Assembly (NCBI GenBank): GCA_039519185.1
Contig: CM076848.1
Span: 32,848,849-32,912,848 of the forward strand
Direction of reading: 5' to 3'
DNA length: 64,000 nucleotides
Source: Astragalus membranaceus
Taxonomy: Eukaryota; Streptophyta; Magnoliopsida; Fabales; Fabaceae
The translations under genes were made by a program, and so were the position numbers. Shown in pieces: positions 11,677 to 22,972 of this stretch; the first letter of the stretch is position 1; every line of letters begins with the position of its first letter. Below the pieces are notes generated by a model. It did no database searches and was not told the origin of the DNA. It was given only the letters and a program-made list of their open reading frames with translations.

Positions 11677-11971
11677 CGTAAATATTAACGTAATTAAATT
11701 ATAAATAGGTATAATAATTTTTATAAATTTATTTATAGTTTATTTAGGTATTTATATTTTAATATATAATAAAAGAAAAAAAATAAAAAAGCACAGTTCT
11801 GAAGTCACCCTGGGGGGCGACTTCTGAACTGATTTTCAAAAAAAATTTGCAAAACACAGTACTGGGCGACTTCTGTACTAAAAAAAAAAATTGCCCCATT
11901 TTGGTATATAACCCACAATGTGTATTATTTAGGTATATAATTTTTTTTTACTCCAAAATCGTTTTTTTGCC
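11672..11971 (-). repeat. Right terminal inverted repeat of the MULE
   Basis: This is the inverted partner of 7950-8206. It ends AAAATCGTTTTTTTGCC immediately before the 9-bp target copy GAATTATGA. It has two hairpin-like GCGACTTCTG segments where the left copy has one. Confidence 0.85.
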
Positions 11972-12284
11972 GAATTATGAAGTATTGTAGGTGTTTACTT
12001 GTTTTGTACTTGTTTGGTTTGTGAGACTATTGTTGTTAGGTGCTTATGTTTATGGATTTGATTTGAATTTGATGAATGAGTAGCGGTTTTTCGATATTTT
12101 TATGGTATTGTAAAAAAATTCACGATTCTGCGATATGTGAATTTATACACGAGATGCCTAATTTTATCAAATTTTAGTAGTGTCACGGATCATGCGAGTC
12201 AACTAGTGACCCCTCAGTCCGACCATTGACCCAGTGACCCGACCGGGTCGATCTCCGAGTCGTTTTAATAACATTACTTTTGAG

Positions 12285-12710
12285 TGCACTCTTTAATAAA
12301 AGTTTGCTTCAGAAACCTGTAACCACGTTTGGGTCAACCAAAACAACTTTTTATAAGGCACAAATTTTCAACAATTAACTGGTTGCTGTAATAAAACAAA
12401 TCATAATGTTTTGATATTTACAAAAGGCTCCCATATTACACGCCTAATCAATTCCTAAAAAATAATTAAATAACGAGACAAAGAAAGTCTCTAATATCTA
12501 TAAAACTGCATAAATAATTTAAAATTACAGCTATATATCTGGTTAATAGATATATTATATATCGGGATCTAAAGAAAAGGCAAACGAAAAAATTGGCCTA
12601 AGAAAGCATGTACAAATCAAGTGGGTCTGGTATTTAAGGTTTCAAGAAAACAAAACTTTGAAGCAACTAAACTAACAATGCATGCTCTCCTCTCCAGAGT
12701 CATAAATCTT
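12285..12710. other. 3' flank of PRR5
   Basis: AT-rich sequence directly downstream of the PRR5 stop codon, probably including its 3' UTR. No separate feature was recognised. Confidence 0.4.
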
Positions 12711-15700
12711 CTAATGATTGTATTCATTGCAATCTTTTTCGGTAGCAAGAGAATCAGATTGCAATTGACGAACAAATTGTCCTTTCACTCTTGGACGCTG
12801 CTCTGCTAGTTTCTTCCTGCTCTCATATCGAACCTATTAAAAAAGTATAACAATAAGTTAGCACCTTTTCGAAACAATAATGGTCATGCTATTGCTAGTA
12901 CAAGGTCATAATCATATTGATAGTGATATACCTTTTTCTCAAAACATCTCTCTTTCCGTTTCAAGCGGAACTTGTTTAGAGCCGCTTCTCTTCGGATAGA
13001 ACGATGAGAATATCCACTGTTTGTGAAGTCTTCATTCTTATCCTCAACATTGCTGCTACTTCCACAATTGCTTCCATAACCAATGCCGTTAAGATGGCTT
13101 GCATTTCCATTACAGAAACTACTTGATGTACTTTGATCATTTGTGGGATAATTAAATCCTCTCTCTTCTGCATGTTCCGACTTGCGTTCCTGTGTGTACA
13201 CAACTTGGTTTGAGGTGCTGTTTCCGTTTTGGCCGTGACGTCCATAATGTTCCGACCTGTGTTCGTGTGTGTACACAATTTGGTTTGACGTGCTGTTTCC
13301 GTTTGGTTGCTCTGAACGATTTTCTTGTACATTTGACTGATAAAATGCATCTGTTTGAAAGTTTGGTTCAAGGAGCACAAATGAACCTGGCATTGATGGT
13401 GGACCTGACTGTGTACGAATCATTGGAGGAAGTACAGAACCGTAGGCCATGCGTAGTTCATTGAGCCTTACACCTTTTACAGGAATTGGGAGAGAATGTT
13501 GTTGCTGAGTAGGTGAAGTTGCAAGTTCAGGTTCTTTTGATTGGGCTGTGGTTGGAGAGACAATACATCTTTGCATACTTGGTATTGAACTCTCCGAGTT
13601 GCATCCAGTTGCCATATGAGGGACAACCTTCTCACAGTTTGTTTGTTGTTCTCTTTGTTGATCAGAGAAGTTAATTATTATTGCAGGTGACGCTTGTAAT
13701 TGCCGGTTAGTATACCTACATGAGAATCCATTTCAGCGATAAGCATACGAAATTTAACAGGGCCCGGAATTTAATTAGGGAACAAGACAGAATTCATAAG
13801 GGATTTTAGCAATTACCGCTTGAAAGCTGAAGCATTAGAATGCGTGAGGGTGTGCCTTTCTTCAGTGAGTTCCTTCTCACAGTTGCTGCTTCTTAGAGAA
13901 AGATCCAATTGCGGAGAATAGTCAAACTCGCCTGTGCAATTAACTGTGGAGCTTTTGAGACTGCAGTTTGGAGGGTTATGAAATGCTCCAATCAAGTCAA
14001 TAGCTTCCTTAGAAGAGTTAATTTGAACACAGTGATTGTCATGAGCCTCACCATTGATGCTAGCACTCTGAAAATGCTCTGGACCATCACCATCCTTGGC
14101 ATTAGTTGTGCTTGTATCAACATTTTTGCGGATAGCCACAGTTAATCCTAAAAAAAGTTTGTTCAACTTTCAGATATTCTTCCCTGTTGAGTAGAACAAA
14201 TGATTATTGCACTGAGGGACGGAAATTTACCTTTAGCATGACCATCACGTGAGATCAATGTCGAGTCCAAATGAAATTCTTGTGTCTTTATTCCATTTGA
14301 ATATGCTTCACCACATTTCAGTGGAGAAAATTCATGGACATTATCAACCAGGCCACTCTCAGGTTCCATGTTGGGCTTTGTACAAGAGCTCTGCAACAGA
14401 CAGCAAACATATAGTTATAAACTTTATATAGCCAATCTAAACTGAAAATAAGTTGCGTTAAACTATGAGAGGCTTATGAAATTTACTTGACCGTGTCTGT
14501 TATTTATCCCTTGTTCACAAATATCTTCACCTAACTGCAAATATAGAAAACAATGATTTCTAGATCTAGAAAACTAACCTGCGCGTCACTTCCTTTCTCA
14601 ATTAATTCCTTATTTCTTTGAATGCAAGCAGCATCACCACCAGAACGATTACTAGCAGCATTGTTTTCAGCAGTGGCCTCAACCTTCTGCTGTGCGTCAC
14701 TCTCATCTTGAGGACCATTTATGCCAGCGGCTGCCTGCTGACAGAGTAAATAATTCATAAATTTAAAGTTCAATCATTTTTGTGAAAGAACATTCAAGAG
14801 AAAAAAAAAGGCAACAAAAAACTGAAAAATGAGAGAGCAGCAGTCTTACTGCTTGTCTTCTCCAAACATGCTGCCACAAATTCCTCAGTTCATTTTTTCT
14901 AAGGGGCTTAACAAGATAGTCAACAGCACCTCCCAACATGCATTTGTAGACTGTGTTAATTGAATCGTGTGAGGACATCACTGGAAAATCATTAAAAAAA
15001 ATGAATTAATCAAAGGATTAAATAAAGTGGAACACTCAGCAAAGTGGTAGAAGATTTATCTTTGATATCATACTTATGACAGGGATGCTTTTACAAATCT
15101 CATGCTCCATAATTAGTGTGAGAAGTGCATAGCCAGATATGGATGGCAAATCCACTTCTGTAAGTATTAGATCGAAACCGCCTGGTCTTCCCTTGAGTAT
15201 TTCCCATGCCTTCAAGCCATCAGGAACAGCAGCAACTACATAAAACAGATAAACCAAGAATAAGTAGATACTAAAAAATCTTTAAGGCAGATAAACATTG
15301 AAAGTAGTTGTATCGTGTCTATGGGATTAAGTAACCCTGTAGTTACAGTCTTACAGACTGCCAAAACCCTTATTTATAGGTGTTATGAGTTCCTTAGACA
15401 TTCATTGAACTCAAATCCCCATCGTTTACCCCCATCGTTTACCAATTACCAGTATGAAAATAGATAGGTTTTCTTTTTTTTTTTTCATTTTTTTCTGTAA
15501 GGAAAAATTTATCAGACAATACTAAAGACAAAATTCCGATTACCAGTAATTTTTGCACACAAATTTTCTTTTCCATCCCTTGGTTATTTTTCTTATCAAG
15601 TCCTCAAAATCTATGAGTCTGTCAACTGTTGGTAGTAGACACTTGATATTTCAATAAATTTATGGCTTAAGTGCACTTATGGTTCTCCAGGTAGCACGAT

Positions 15701-16667
15701 TGTGCGATTTTGGTTTTCCATGTTTAGTTAACACAAGTTGTATCCTTCAAGTATTGCAATTGTACGATTTTGATCTCCATGTTCCAATTGCCAAATTATA
15801 TAATCCAATTGTGATCTGTGTTGGTTTACAATTTTTTAAAAAAATTAAAAGCACAATTGGATGAAGGATCAAAATTGTACGATATCCCAATTTGCGCAAT
15901 TCAATCTTGGAGGACCAAAATTGCACGCGAAACCAAAAGTACAATTTAACCTAAATTTATAGGTCAACCCTTTCTAAAATTTGGAGGCTGTTGTAGACTT
16001 CTATTTTACTAGTAGCTTTCTTCCCCTTTCCTTTTAACTAAACTAGTCAAACCTCAAGGTAAACAGATATTTACGTTCAATCAAATTAAAGGTTTCAGCA
16101 ATGAAAATCGGAACCATAACAGAAGAAAAAGAAGCATAATCAGAGCTACATACTTATATGACAGTAAGCAATTGAACACGCAAGCCATAAAATTGAAAAT
16201 TGGAAATTCGTACATCAAGACCATAGAATAAGAAATAGCGGGAAATTGTAACCTTGAGTCTTGACCAAAAAAGAAGCAAACAAGTTCCCACACTAAACTC
16301 AAGAAAAATGAACAAAAAGAAACAACAGTCTCCTTCTTCCAGAGTTTGAAAACCCGAATTCAGAGAAGAAAACCAAAGAACACCGAACACAAAACAAAAA
16401 AGAAACAAGTTTATAAAGAAGAAAACCGTGAAATCAGAGGAAAAAGAAGTTACCTTTATAGCTGCATTTTCTGAGAAGCGCTGCTATAATCTGTCTAGTG
16501 GAATCATCAGCTTCAACCAAGAGCACTCTCAAAACCATTTTGGGCAAGAACTTCTCCCACCTCATAAGCCCTTTCAATTCGCCTCCTCTGCTTTCAGTTC
16601 CACTCTCCTCCTTCTCAATTCCCACTAATTTCTCACCACTCATCACTGCCTCACCCATGTTTTTCAA
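12711..16667 (-). CDS. PRR5: Pseudo-response regulator, PRR5-type clock protein (8 exons)
   Basis: Exons on the minus strand: 16667-16454, 15235-15074, 14980-14850, 14734-14579, 14390-14231, 14147-13817, 13715-12932, 12833-12711. All introns fit GT-AG and the sum, 2061 bases, is divisible by three (686 residues). A second in-frame ATG at 16658 is also possible. Exons 1-3 encode the pseudo-receiver (RVLLVEADDSTRQII, then LILTEVDLPSISGY with Glu in place of the phospho-accepting Asp, then YLVKPLRKNELRNLW). The last two exons encode the CCT domain (REAALNKFRLKRKERCFEKK then VRYESRKKLAEQRPRVKGQF). PRR5/7/9 proteins are evening-phased nuclear repressors of CCA1/LHY. Assignment to PRR5 rather than PRR9 rests on the RWEKFLPKMVLRVLLVEAD start and the long variable region, from memory. 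Confidence 0.92.
13160..13303 (-). repeat. 75-bp in-frame tandem duplication in PRR5 exon 7
   Basis: Matching DNA lies 75 bases apart (for example TTTCCGTTT at 13221 and 13296). It encodes two copies of a 25-residue block beginning NGNSTSNQ(I/V)VYT and ending in a run rich in E, H, R and S. It sits in the variable linker between receiver and CCT domain and keeps the frame. Confidence 0.85.
15664..15952. mobile_element. MITE-like element in PRR5 intron 1
   Basis: Its ends are roughly inverted: TTAAGTGCACTTATGG at the left, complement of TTAAATTGTACTTTTGG at the right. Internal inverted blocks contain GATTTTGG/CCAAAATT. Flanking AAATTTAT occurs on both sides as a possible target duplication. 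The superfamily cannot be decided. Confidence 0.5.
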
Positions 16668-17600
16668 TTTTAGTACCTTGAATCAACGTATAGCATCAGA
16701 ATCTTCTTCCTAGTTGGTTCGAGAAAACCAAAACCTCGGCACACAATATCCAAAATAGAGAGTGAAAATAAAAAGGCATCAGAAAAGAAAAAGTCATTAT
16801 ATGGACTATGGAAGGCTGGACATTGTAACTTAACAGTATTACATCTAACGGTTTAGAATGAGACACCAAAGTTAACTGCCTTCTCATCCAACGGCCAAAC
16901 AAAATATCCTCGAACCTCAAAATATCTAGCGACATAGAGGCGCTGGCCCGCAAGGTCCACGTCATCAATTAGATCTGATTTTTTTTCGACCAAAGATCTA
17001 AAGGGAAATACCCATTGGGTTCCCGTGGTTGGTGTTAGTCTAGTGGTGGATATTATTTCAACTTTTTTCTCCCTCTTTCTTGTTTTTCTTTTTTATTATT
17101 CTTTTTCTTTGGTTATAATTTTTCTCTTTGCTTCTGGTTCCGTCCAAACCCAAAATATCAAAATATGCTTGCTATTGCCGGGATATTTTTTTTGGGACAA
17201 TGGGCACTCACCGGGCCCCATTTGGAGAAAGATATTGAGATTTAAACCAAAACCCAAAGATATTTTTGAGTGCTTTGAAGCTGCCACAAATCCCATGGAC
17301 GAGGCTGAGACACGTGGCACGTTCATTGGGGATGCTCGTTTTGTGGCTTTGAAGTCGTCAAATGCTTATCTACGCATGAGGGATCCCACTCACACGCGTG
17401 GGTGGGAGGCTGTGTTGGTTACTCGCTCCTTATCGGGCACTAACAAGAAGACTGAAGGAGCGTGCGTCTTCGATGTGGAGTGAAGAGCGTGGGAAGGTGC
17501 GGTACCTAAAAATAAACGTAGGTGCACCTTGCAATTTCTCATTGGCTACCATCAGAGACAGAGAGACCACTCATCCGATAATTAAGTATTCTAAATAGTC
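16668..17600 (-). promoter_or_regulatory. PRR5 upstream region with evening elements and a G-box
   Basis: Evening element AAAATATCT occurs at 16919-16927 on the plus strand and at 17258-17266 on the minus strand. Near-matches AAAATATCC (16901-16909) and AAAATATCA (about 17152) are close by. A perfect G-box CACGTG lies at 17311-17316. PRR5-class genes are known targets of RVE8/LUX/CCA1-type MYB factors through evening elements, so this fits the gene's identity. A reading frame at 17025-17483 overlaps these motifs but has no recognisable domain. Confidence 0.6.
16919..16927 (+). promoter_or_regulatory. Evening element AAAATATCT upstream of PRR5
   Basis: An exact match to the canonical evening element, about 250 bases before the PRR5 start codon. 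It is a plausible binding site for CCA1/LHY/RVE MYB proteins. Confidence 0.65.
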
Positions 17601-18839
17601 CTAGTCTACTCCAATCTCCGAATTCCGCCACTAATCTACAAATGCTTTTTGATTTTGTCCCCAACTTAAGTTATTTTATTATGAGTGGGGGGGTCAATTC
17701 TTTTGTTTTGTTTCAGGTTAATCATAACCGTCGATAATCAATATTCTATGAAAGCATCTATTTAACAAAACATTAAAAACTTAGTACTCTTTTGGTCTCA
17801 TGTTATGTGTACAGTGTGAAATGTTTCTTTAACTCAAAGCTATTATTATTGTTTAACGTTGGGTATCACTATAAACTCAAACATGCAAAGTAAAGATTTC
17901 GAATTCAACTCGGGTAACCACAAAAAAAGTATACCTTGTTAATATCGACTTTGTCAGGTGTGCTGGGTCATCCATATAATAACTAGTGGCATATTCAAGA
18001 TCTTAGATTAAGGGGTGCAAAAAAAATTATTATCAAAATGGTTAGTTCACAAAATTGTTTAACTTACACCCCCACCTCTTATTTAGTCTCTAATGTAATA
18101 AAAATACAAAGTATTTATTAAAGTTCACGACATCAATTAAATTACTTTAATATTTTAAAAATGTCAAATCTGTATTAAAATATAGACTTAGTCCTCCAAA
18201 ATTCTCCCCTCTAGACACTCCCAATCCCATTTCCAAACAAACCCTGCATTTGTTTCAAGGTTTCTACAAATATTCGAGAAAAAGTGGGATTTGGAATACA
18301 ATATTTTCATATTTGACACAAGTTTACAACAATCATTCTCGGGTATTATTAATTCACGGTAATAAACTTTACACAATAAATCTCTATTTTATATTCTCAT
18401 TAGAGAGAGTGTGGGAATAACAAATAACCAACAATAACTTCTCACTCCTTTCTATGAGTTTTTCAATTTTTAACTTTTAATTTAAGAATAATTAATATTT
18501 TATTAAATTTCTGGGAATAGTAATTTTTTCTGTTCGGTTTGAGGGGAATGGAGGGGGAGGGAAATAGAAAAATTATTTTAAACTTTAGTTGTTTAGTTCA
18601 ATTTTTTGAAGTGGATGAGAGCAAAATCCCTCCTAGGCCAAATTTAGGTCCCCTCCAAAAGTGGAGAGATTTGGAGAGGAGAGAGTATCTATTTACCATT
18701 TGGACTTCAATATCATTTTATTTAGTGTGACATTAAATATTTCAAGTGTGAAAAAATTAAATTTACACTTTCCCTCTATTAAAATAACTCGATCCAAACA
18801 TAAAAGTACTTAAACTCTGTCTCTCTTCCCTTTTTCTCC
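17601..18839. other. AT-rich spacer, no gene recognised
   Basis: Short frames only. A segment near 17880-17960 has a weak B-box-like string (TTCGAATTCAACTCGG) that could be a SINE remnant, but no target duplication was found. Confidence 0.4.
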
Positions 18840-19165
18840 CTTACCACCCCCGCCCCCTTGTTAAAATCACCTCCTTCTCCGTTCTCGCCCAAGCTAAAGT
18901 AAATTCTCATAATCTCCTTCGCCTAACCCTAGGCAGAGTTGAAGACATCCTAGACGCAGCTCAAAGAGAGAATTCCTTGCGACCCCTCGAGAAGGATACC
19001 TATACACCCAAACCAGCATCTTGGTGTAAACCCCTAAATGGTTTCTTAACCCTTAACTGTGACACTACGCCTCCAATCAGGTTCAATCACGGCTATTGGA
19101 GGTTTGTTGAGAGATGAACATGGCCAAGTTGGATCCATGCTCAACCCTGGAAGTCGAGCTATGGG
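18840..19165 (+). mobile_element. LINE RNase H remnant (degraded)
   Basis: Translations in shifting frames give WCKPLNGFLTLNCD and then GGLLRDEHGQVG. This resembles the start of the RNase H domain found at the 3' end of plant L1-type LINEs. It is short, frame-broken and without borders. Confidence 0.4.
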
Positions 19166-20140
19166 CAATCTACCACTATAAAAAAATCAGCTAATTAGCT
19201 AAGGAACTTAGCGAGGGACTTTAAATCAATCGCTAACAAACACGTTTCTGACCACTTCTCACTCTCTCACTTTCCTTTCACACTTCTCACTCTCTCACTT
19301 TCCTTTCAAACTCGCCGCTTTCACACTTATCGAGTCAAATATTTTTTAAAAAGAATTAAAAAATTATTAGATACTCTTTGGGTACGTATCGGGAAGTATC
19401 AGGTGCGTATCAGTATCGGATACGTATCCGACACGGGTACGTCTCCATTTTTGAAGTATCGGGGCTCCATAGACCGACACTGTATTAAAAAAGCGACCAC
19501 TGATACCATCTTCATCTGGTTACAAATCGGATTTAGCAATCTAACTCAATCTAACTTGGAGCCCCGACCCACTTTTATTATTAGGTGCAGTTTACTAACC
19601 ATTTAATTTGGATTGGGCTTTTTTGGTGTGGTCTGGTCCAATTCTTTAAATCGGTGTGGTTAGCCTAATATTTTGCACAGGCCTAATCCTAACGCACCTG
19701 TTATTTGACTGCCAACACTTTTTCTTGTTTAATTTATATTCCGAGAGACTAGCCTCATCTTACACGAAGTTGGTATTAAATTCACATATAAAACTTGCAG
19801 AACATTTCTTTTTAAGCAAAATGTTGCTATTTTTTTAGGAAGTAAGATTAGGGGAAGCATACCCCATAAGAAAACCGCTACCAACTTCTTGAAGATCTAT
19901 GAGAAGATCAACCATACATGTGTCATTTCGGTTCAAGATGATTAAAAGAAAGAATATGTAGAATAAACTTGAGAAATAATAAAAAGAATCGTTTTAATAA
20001 ATATAAACATTGAAAAAATAAATTAAATTGCACTTTTTATCCTTCAATTCTTTAGTTTGGCGAAAAAGATTCTCAACTTATTTTAACAAATTTAGGTATC
20101 CTAAAATTTAAATATTATAAATTTAGTCTCATATTTTTTT
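19166..20140. other. Spacer with a possible CACTA-like end
   Basis: At about 19172 the sequence CACTATAAAAAAATCAGC begins, followed by TTAGCGAGGGACTTTAAATC, which resembles a CACTA terminus with a subterminal repeat. No partner end was found. The remainder has nothing recognised. Confidence 0.3.
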
Positions 20141-20378
20141 AATTAGAATACACTCTAGTAACCATCTAGAGGGATTCAGTTAATAATTAGTAATCAGTTT
20201 GTAACGGTTAGTATTTAGTTGTTAGCTGTTAGCATTCAGTTGTGGTTAACCATAGGTTGACACAACACCGTAGTTAAAATTCTGTTGTGTAGTGGTTAGT
20301 TAACCAAGTGCTTTGTAATCTGTATATAAGGCACAAGGTGCCTTCATCACTATTCAATGAAAAGTAAATTCAATAGAA

Positions 20379-20478
<100 letters not shown>

Positions 20479-20950
20479 TAGAGGTGTCAATTTGGCCCCA
20501 AGCCCAGCCCCATTGGCCCCCTAATTTAGCCCCAAATATTTCAGCCCCCTATTAATGGGGCTTTTTTTAGCCCCAACCCACATTTTCAATTTTTTAGTGG
20601 GTTGGGGCCAGGGCTTTGTGGGTTGGCCCCCAGTTTTTTTTATCATTCTTTTCCTACTACTTACACCTCTCTTTCATTCTTTTACCCCATTCCTCTTCTC
20701 CATCACTCTCACCACCACCTCATTCTCTCTCTCACCACAACCATCACCACCATCACCATCTCCCACTCACCACCACCACCACCTCTTTTTTCTTCTCACC
20801 ACCACCACCACCATCACTACCACCTCATTTATATTTTTAAAACATAAAAAATCTTTCACTAAAAAAATATTCTTATTAGTAAAAAATTACTTTTAAACAT
20901 CATTTTAATATATTTTTTTATTTATATTTTTAAAATCTGTAAATGTATAA

Positions 20951-20990
<40 letters not shown>

Positions 20991-21005
20991 TATATAATAT
21001 AATAG

Positions 21006-21041
<36 letters not shown>

Positions 21042-21605
21042 TATATTTAAATATGGAGGTGGTGCCGGGCGGCTCTCCAACGGCCCCACGGCTGTGCTTC
21101 GGCGACCCCACGGCGGCTGGAGGCGGCGCTCCGACAACGCCGACGGCGGCAGACGATGACGCTCCGCGATTTCACGGCGGCGCTCCGGCAATATTCCTCA
21201 TCTTGATAATCAGGAAGCACTGAGCATGATATTCCAATTACTATTAGCTAAATTTTCCATATAATTTGAAGTGTAACAGTATTTTTACTCATCATCCCAA
21301 TAAGTAATTATTGTAAAAAAAACTGATGCGACATTAAGTGACTATTAGCTTGATGTAAATATACAAGCTTAATTTAAAAGCTTATTTTTTCTTAATAAAA
21401 CTAGTATGTTTTGTGAGTGCTTATTAATTAATTAGAAATAAAGTTGGAAGAGATTTACGAAGATATATGAAATTTTTGAAGGCTCCCAATTGGGTTTGAC
21501 TCTTGAATGCAGATGGCATTTTTGCTAGCAATTGCAGAGTTGTCATGTCATTTTCTTCCCTATAAGTAGCGAGTTCGCCGTACCGTTTTAATAACCATAA
21601 AGGCT

Positions 21606-21663
<58 letters not shown>

Positions 21664-21940
21664 TCTGAATTTGAAAAAAACTGAAAAACTGAAATTTATT
21701 TTTTTTGTTAAAAAGTATTTTTATAATTATCCAATGGATTTAACAAATATATTGGATGGATCACAACCATCCACAAAATTAAACAAAAAATTAAGGGCCT
21801 TGGGGCTGGCCCTGGCCCACAGGGGCTTCGGGCCATGTGGGCTTATGAAATGTGGGCTTTTTGGCCCATGGGCCTTTTGGCCCTAGGGCCACGTGGGGCT
21901 GGGGCTGGGCTGGCCCATATGGGCCAAATTGACAGCTCTA
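20479..21940. mobile_element. Non-autonomous hAT element inside the copia 5' LTR
   Basis: The terminus TAGAGGTGTCAATTTGGCCC is inverted at the right end (GGGCCAAATTGACAGCTCTA). Flanks are CACACACA and CTCACACA within a CA repeat, consistent with an 8-bp duplication blurred by slippage. Subterminal GGGCC-rich tracts resemble other hAT MITEs here. The interior has CAC/CCA repeats (20700-20830), two TA arrays (20956-21036, 21610-21660) and a GC-rich block (21055-21200). No transposase. Confidence 0.75.
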
Positions 21941-21993
21941 CTCACACACACACACACAATACCGCTTTAGGATCAATTGTATAAATCAAACAT

Positions 21994-22290
21994 GGTATCA
22001 GAAGAACGCCAGGGTGTTGGTGGACCTCCACCCTTCGCCACCGTTCCTCTTTCATCACCGCTCTCAGTCTCATCTGTGTCATCTTCCTCGACATCTTTCA
22101 CGATGATCTCTGAGAAGCTAGACATCGAGAACTACCTGCTCTGGTGCCAGCAGGTTAAGCCTGTCATCAAGGCTCATCGTCATCAAGGACACCTTTCAGT
22201 GATCTCCCTGTCTCTATACTCATACCTAGTATACAGCATCAGCCATGCAAACAAGATCCAAATATGGAATTTTTTGCCCTCAATTGCACC
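21994..22290 (+). pseudogene. Copia gag N-terminal fragment
   Basis: The frame begins MVSEERQGVGGPPPF just after the primer-binding site. It reaches KLDIENYLLWCQQVKPVIKAH, the typical start of the plant copia gag (UBN2-like) domain. It then breaks into unrelated sequence and is interrupted by a hAT element. Not functional. Confidence 0.7.
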
Positions 22291-22301
22291 CTACTCTACA
22301 C

Positions 22302-22964
22302 TAGGGGTGTCAAAAAAACCCTGGACCCTGCGGGTAAAACCCGTCACGGGTCCGGGGCGGGTAGTTAAACGGGTGCCCGCGGGCCAAATAAGCGGGTATT
22401 TTGACTACCCGTCAATAAACGGGGCGGGTCCGGGTAGCGGGGTACCCAGACCCGTGGGTACCCGTACCCGTTAGTAAATATAGTTGCCCTCATATATATA
22501 CCAATATAAAAGCAAAAACCTATTGTTGTTGTTGTTTAAGTGGATGTTTATTCATATTTTGTTGTATCTTTTATCCTAATATTTTGGAAATATTTAGTTG
22601 TTATTTTTCAAGTTTCTATTATCATAATTTTAGTTTTTTTATCTCAATTCATTAACAATTATATATTAATAAATAGTTGATACGATAAATGCATATCAAA
22701 ATGCGTAATTTTTTTATATAAATGAATCAAAAAATAGTGTTAAAAAAACTAATTTTCTATGGTATTTCAAATTTTATTTTTAAAAGTTTTTTATTTATTA
22801 ATCTACAAATACCCGCGGGTACCCGTTTAAAAAAAATATCCGTTTAAAACCCGTTAAACGGGTACCCGCACGGGTCCGGGACGGGTCCGGGGCATATTTA
22901 TAATAAACGGGGCGGGTCCGGGTAGTGAGATACCCGTGCCCGCCCCGCCCCATTGACATTCCTA
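22302..22964. mobile_element. Non-autonomous hAT element (663 bp) in copia
   Basis: Termini TAGGGGTGTCA and complement TAGGAATGTCA are flanked by a perfect 8-bp duplication CTCTACAC (22294-22301, 22965-22972). GC-rich ends repeat CGGGTACCCG-like strings and the core is AT-rich. This is a well-preserved insertion into already defective copia sequence. Confidence 0.85.
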
Positions 22965-22972
22965 CTCTACAC

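Larger units (their letters stand above)
7950..11971. mobile_element. Mutator-like element (MULE) carrying a plant mobile domain gene
   Basis: A perfect 9-bp duplication GAATTATGA lies at 7941-7949 and 11972-11980, diagnostic of Mutator-like elements. Long terminal inverted repeats run 7950-8206 and 11672-11971, beginning GGCAAAAAAACGATTTTGG, and are nearly identical across most of their length. Inside are two divergent genes: a short MuDR N-terminal-like frame (8701-8324, minus) and a decayed plant mobile domain gene (9430-11261, plus). No MULE transposase catalytic domain is present, so the element is non-autonomous. The 5'-divergent arrangement around 8.7-9.4 kb suggests one shared promoter region. 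Confidence 0.88.
7618..12276. mobile_element. hAT-like element split by a Mutator-like insertion
   Basis: The left end contains GTTATTAAACCCGC and the right end the complement of GTTATTAAAACGACTCGG. Flanking 8-mers are CTTTTAAG (7610-7617) and CTTTTGAG (12277-12284), 7 of 8 identical. Subterminal GACCCGG/CCGGTTGACCC motifs occur at both ends. Without the 4.03-kb Mutator-like insertion and its target copy, the element is about 0.63 kb. No transposase is visible. Confidence 0.6.

Noticed and set aside
14470..14540. Possible extra small exon in PRR5 between exons 4 and 5
   Set aside because: AG and GT borders exist, but I recall the soybean protein joining exon 4 directly to exon 5, and the frame is kept without it; at most an alternative exon.
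17025..17483. Reading frame of 152 codons upstream of PRR5
   Set aside because: No domain, hydrophobic low-complexity start, and it overlaps clock-type promoter motifs; more likely noncoding.
20555..20896. Overlapping frames with His/Pro/Ser runs
   Set aside because: They come from CAC/CCA repeats within a hAT element and have no gene-like structure.
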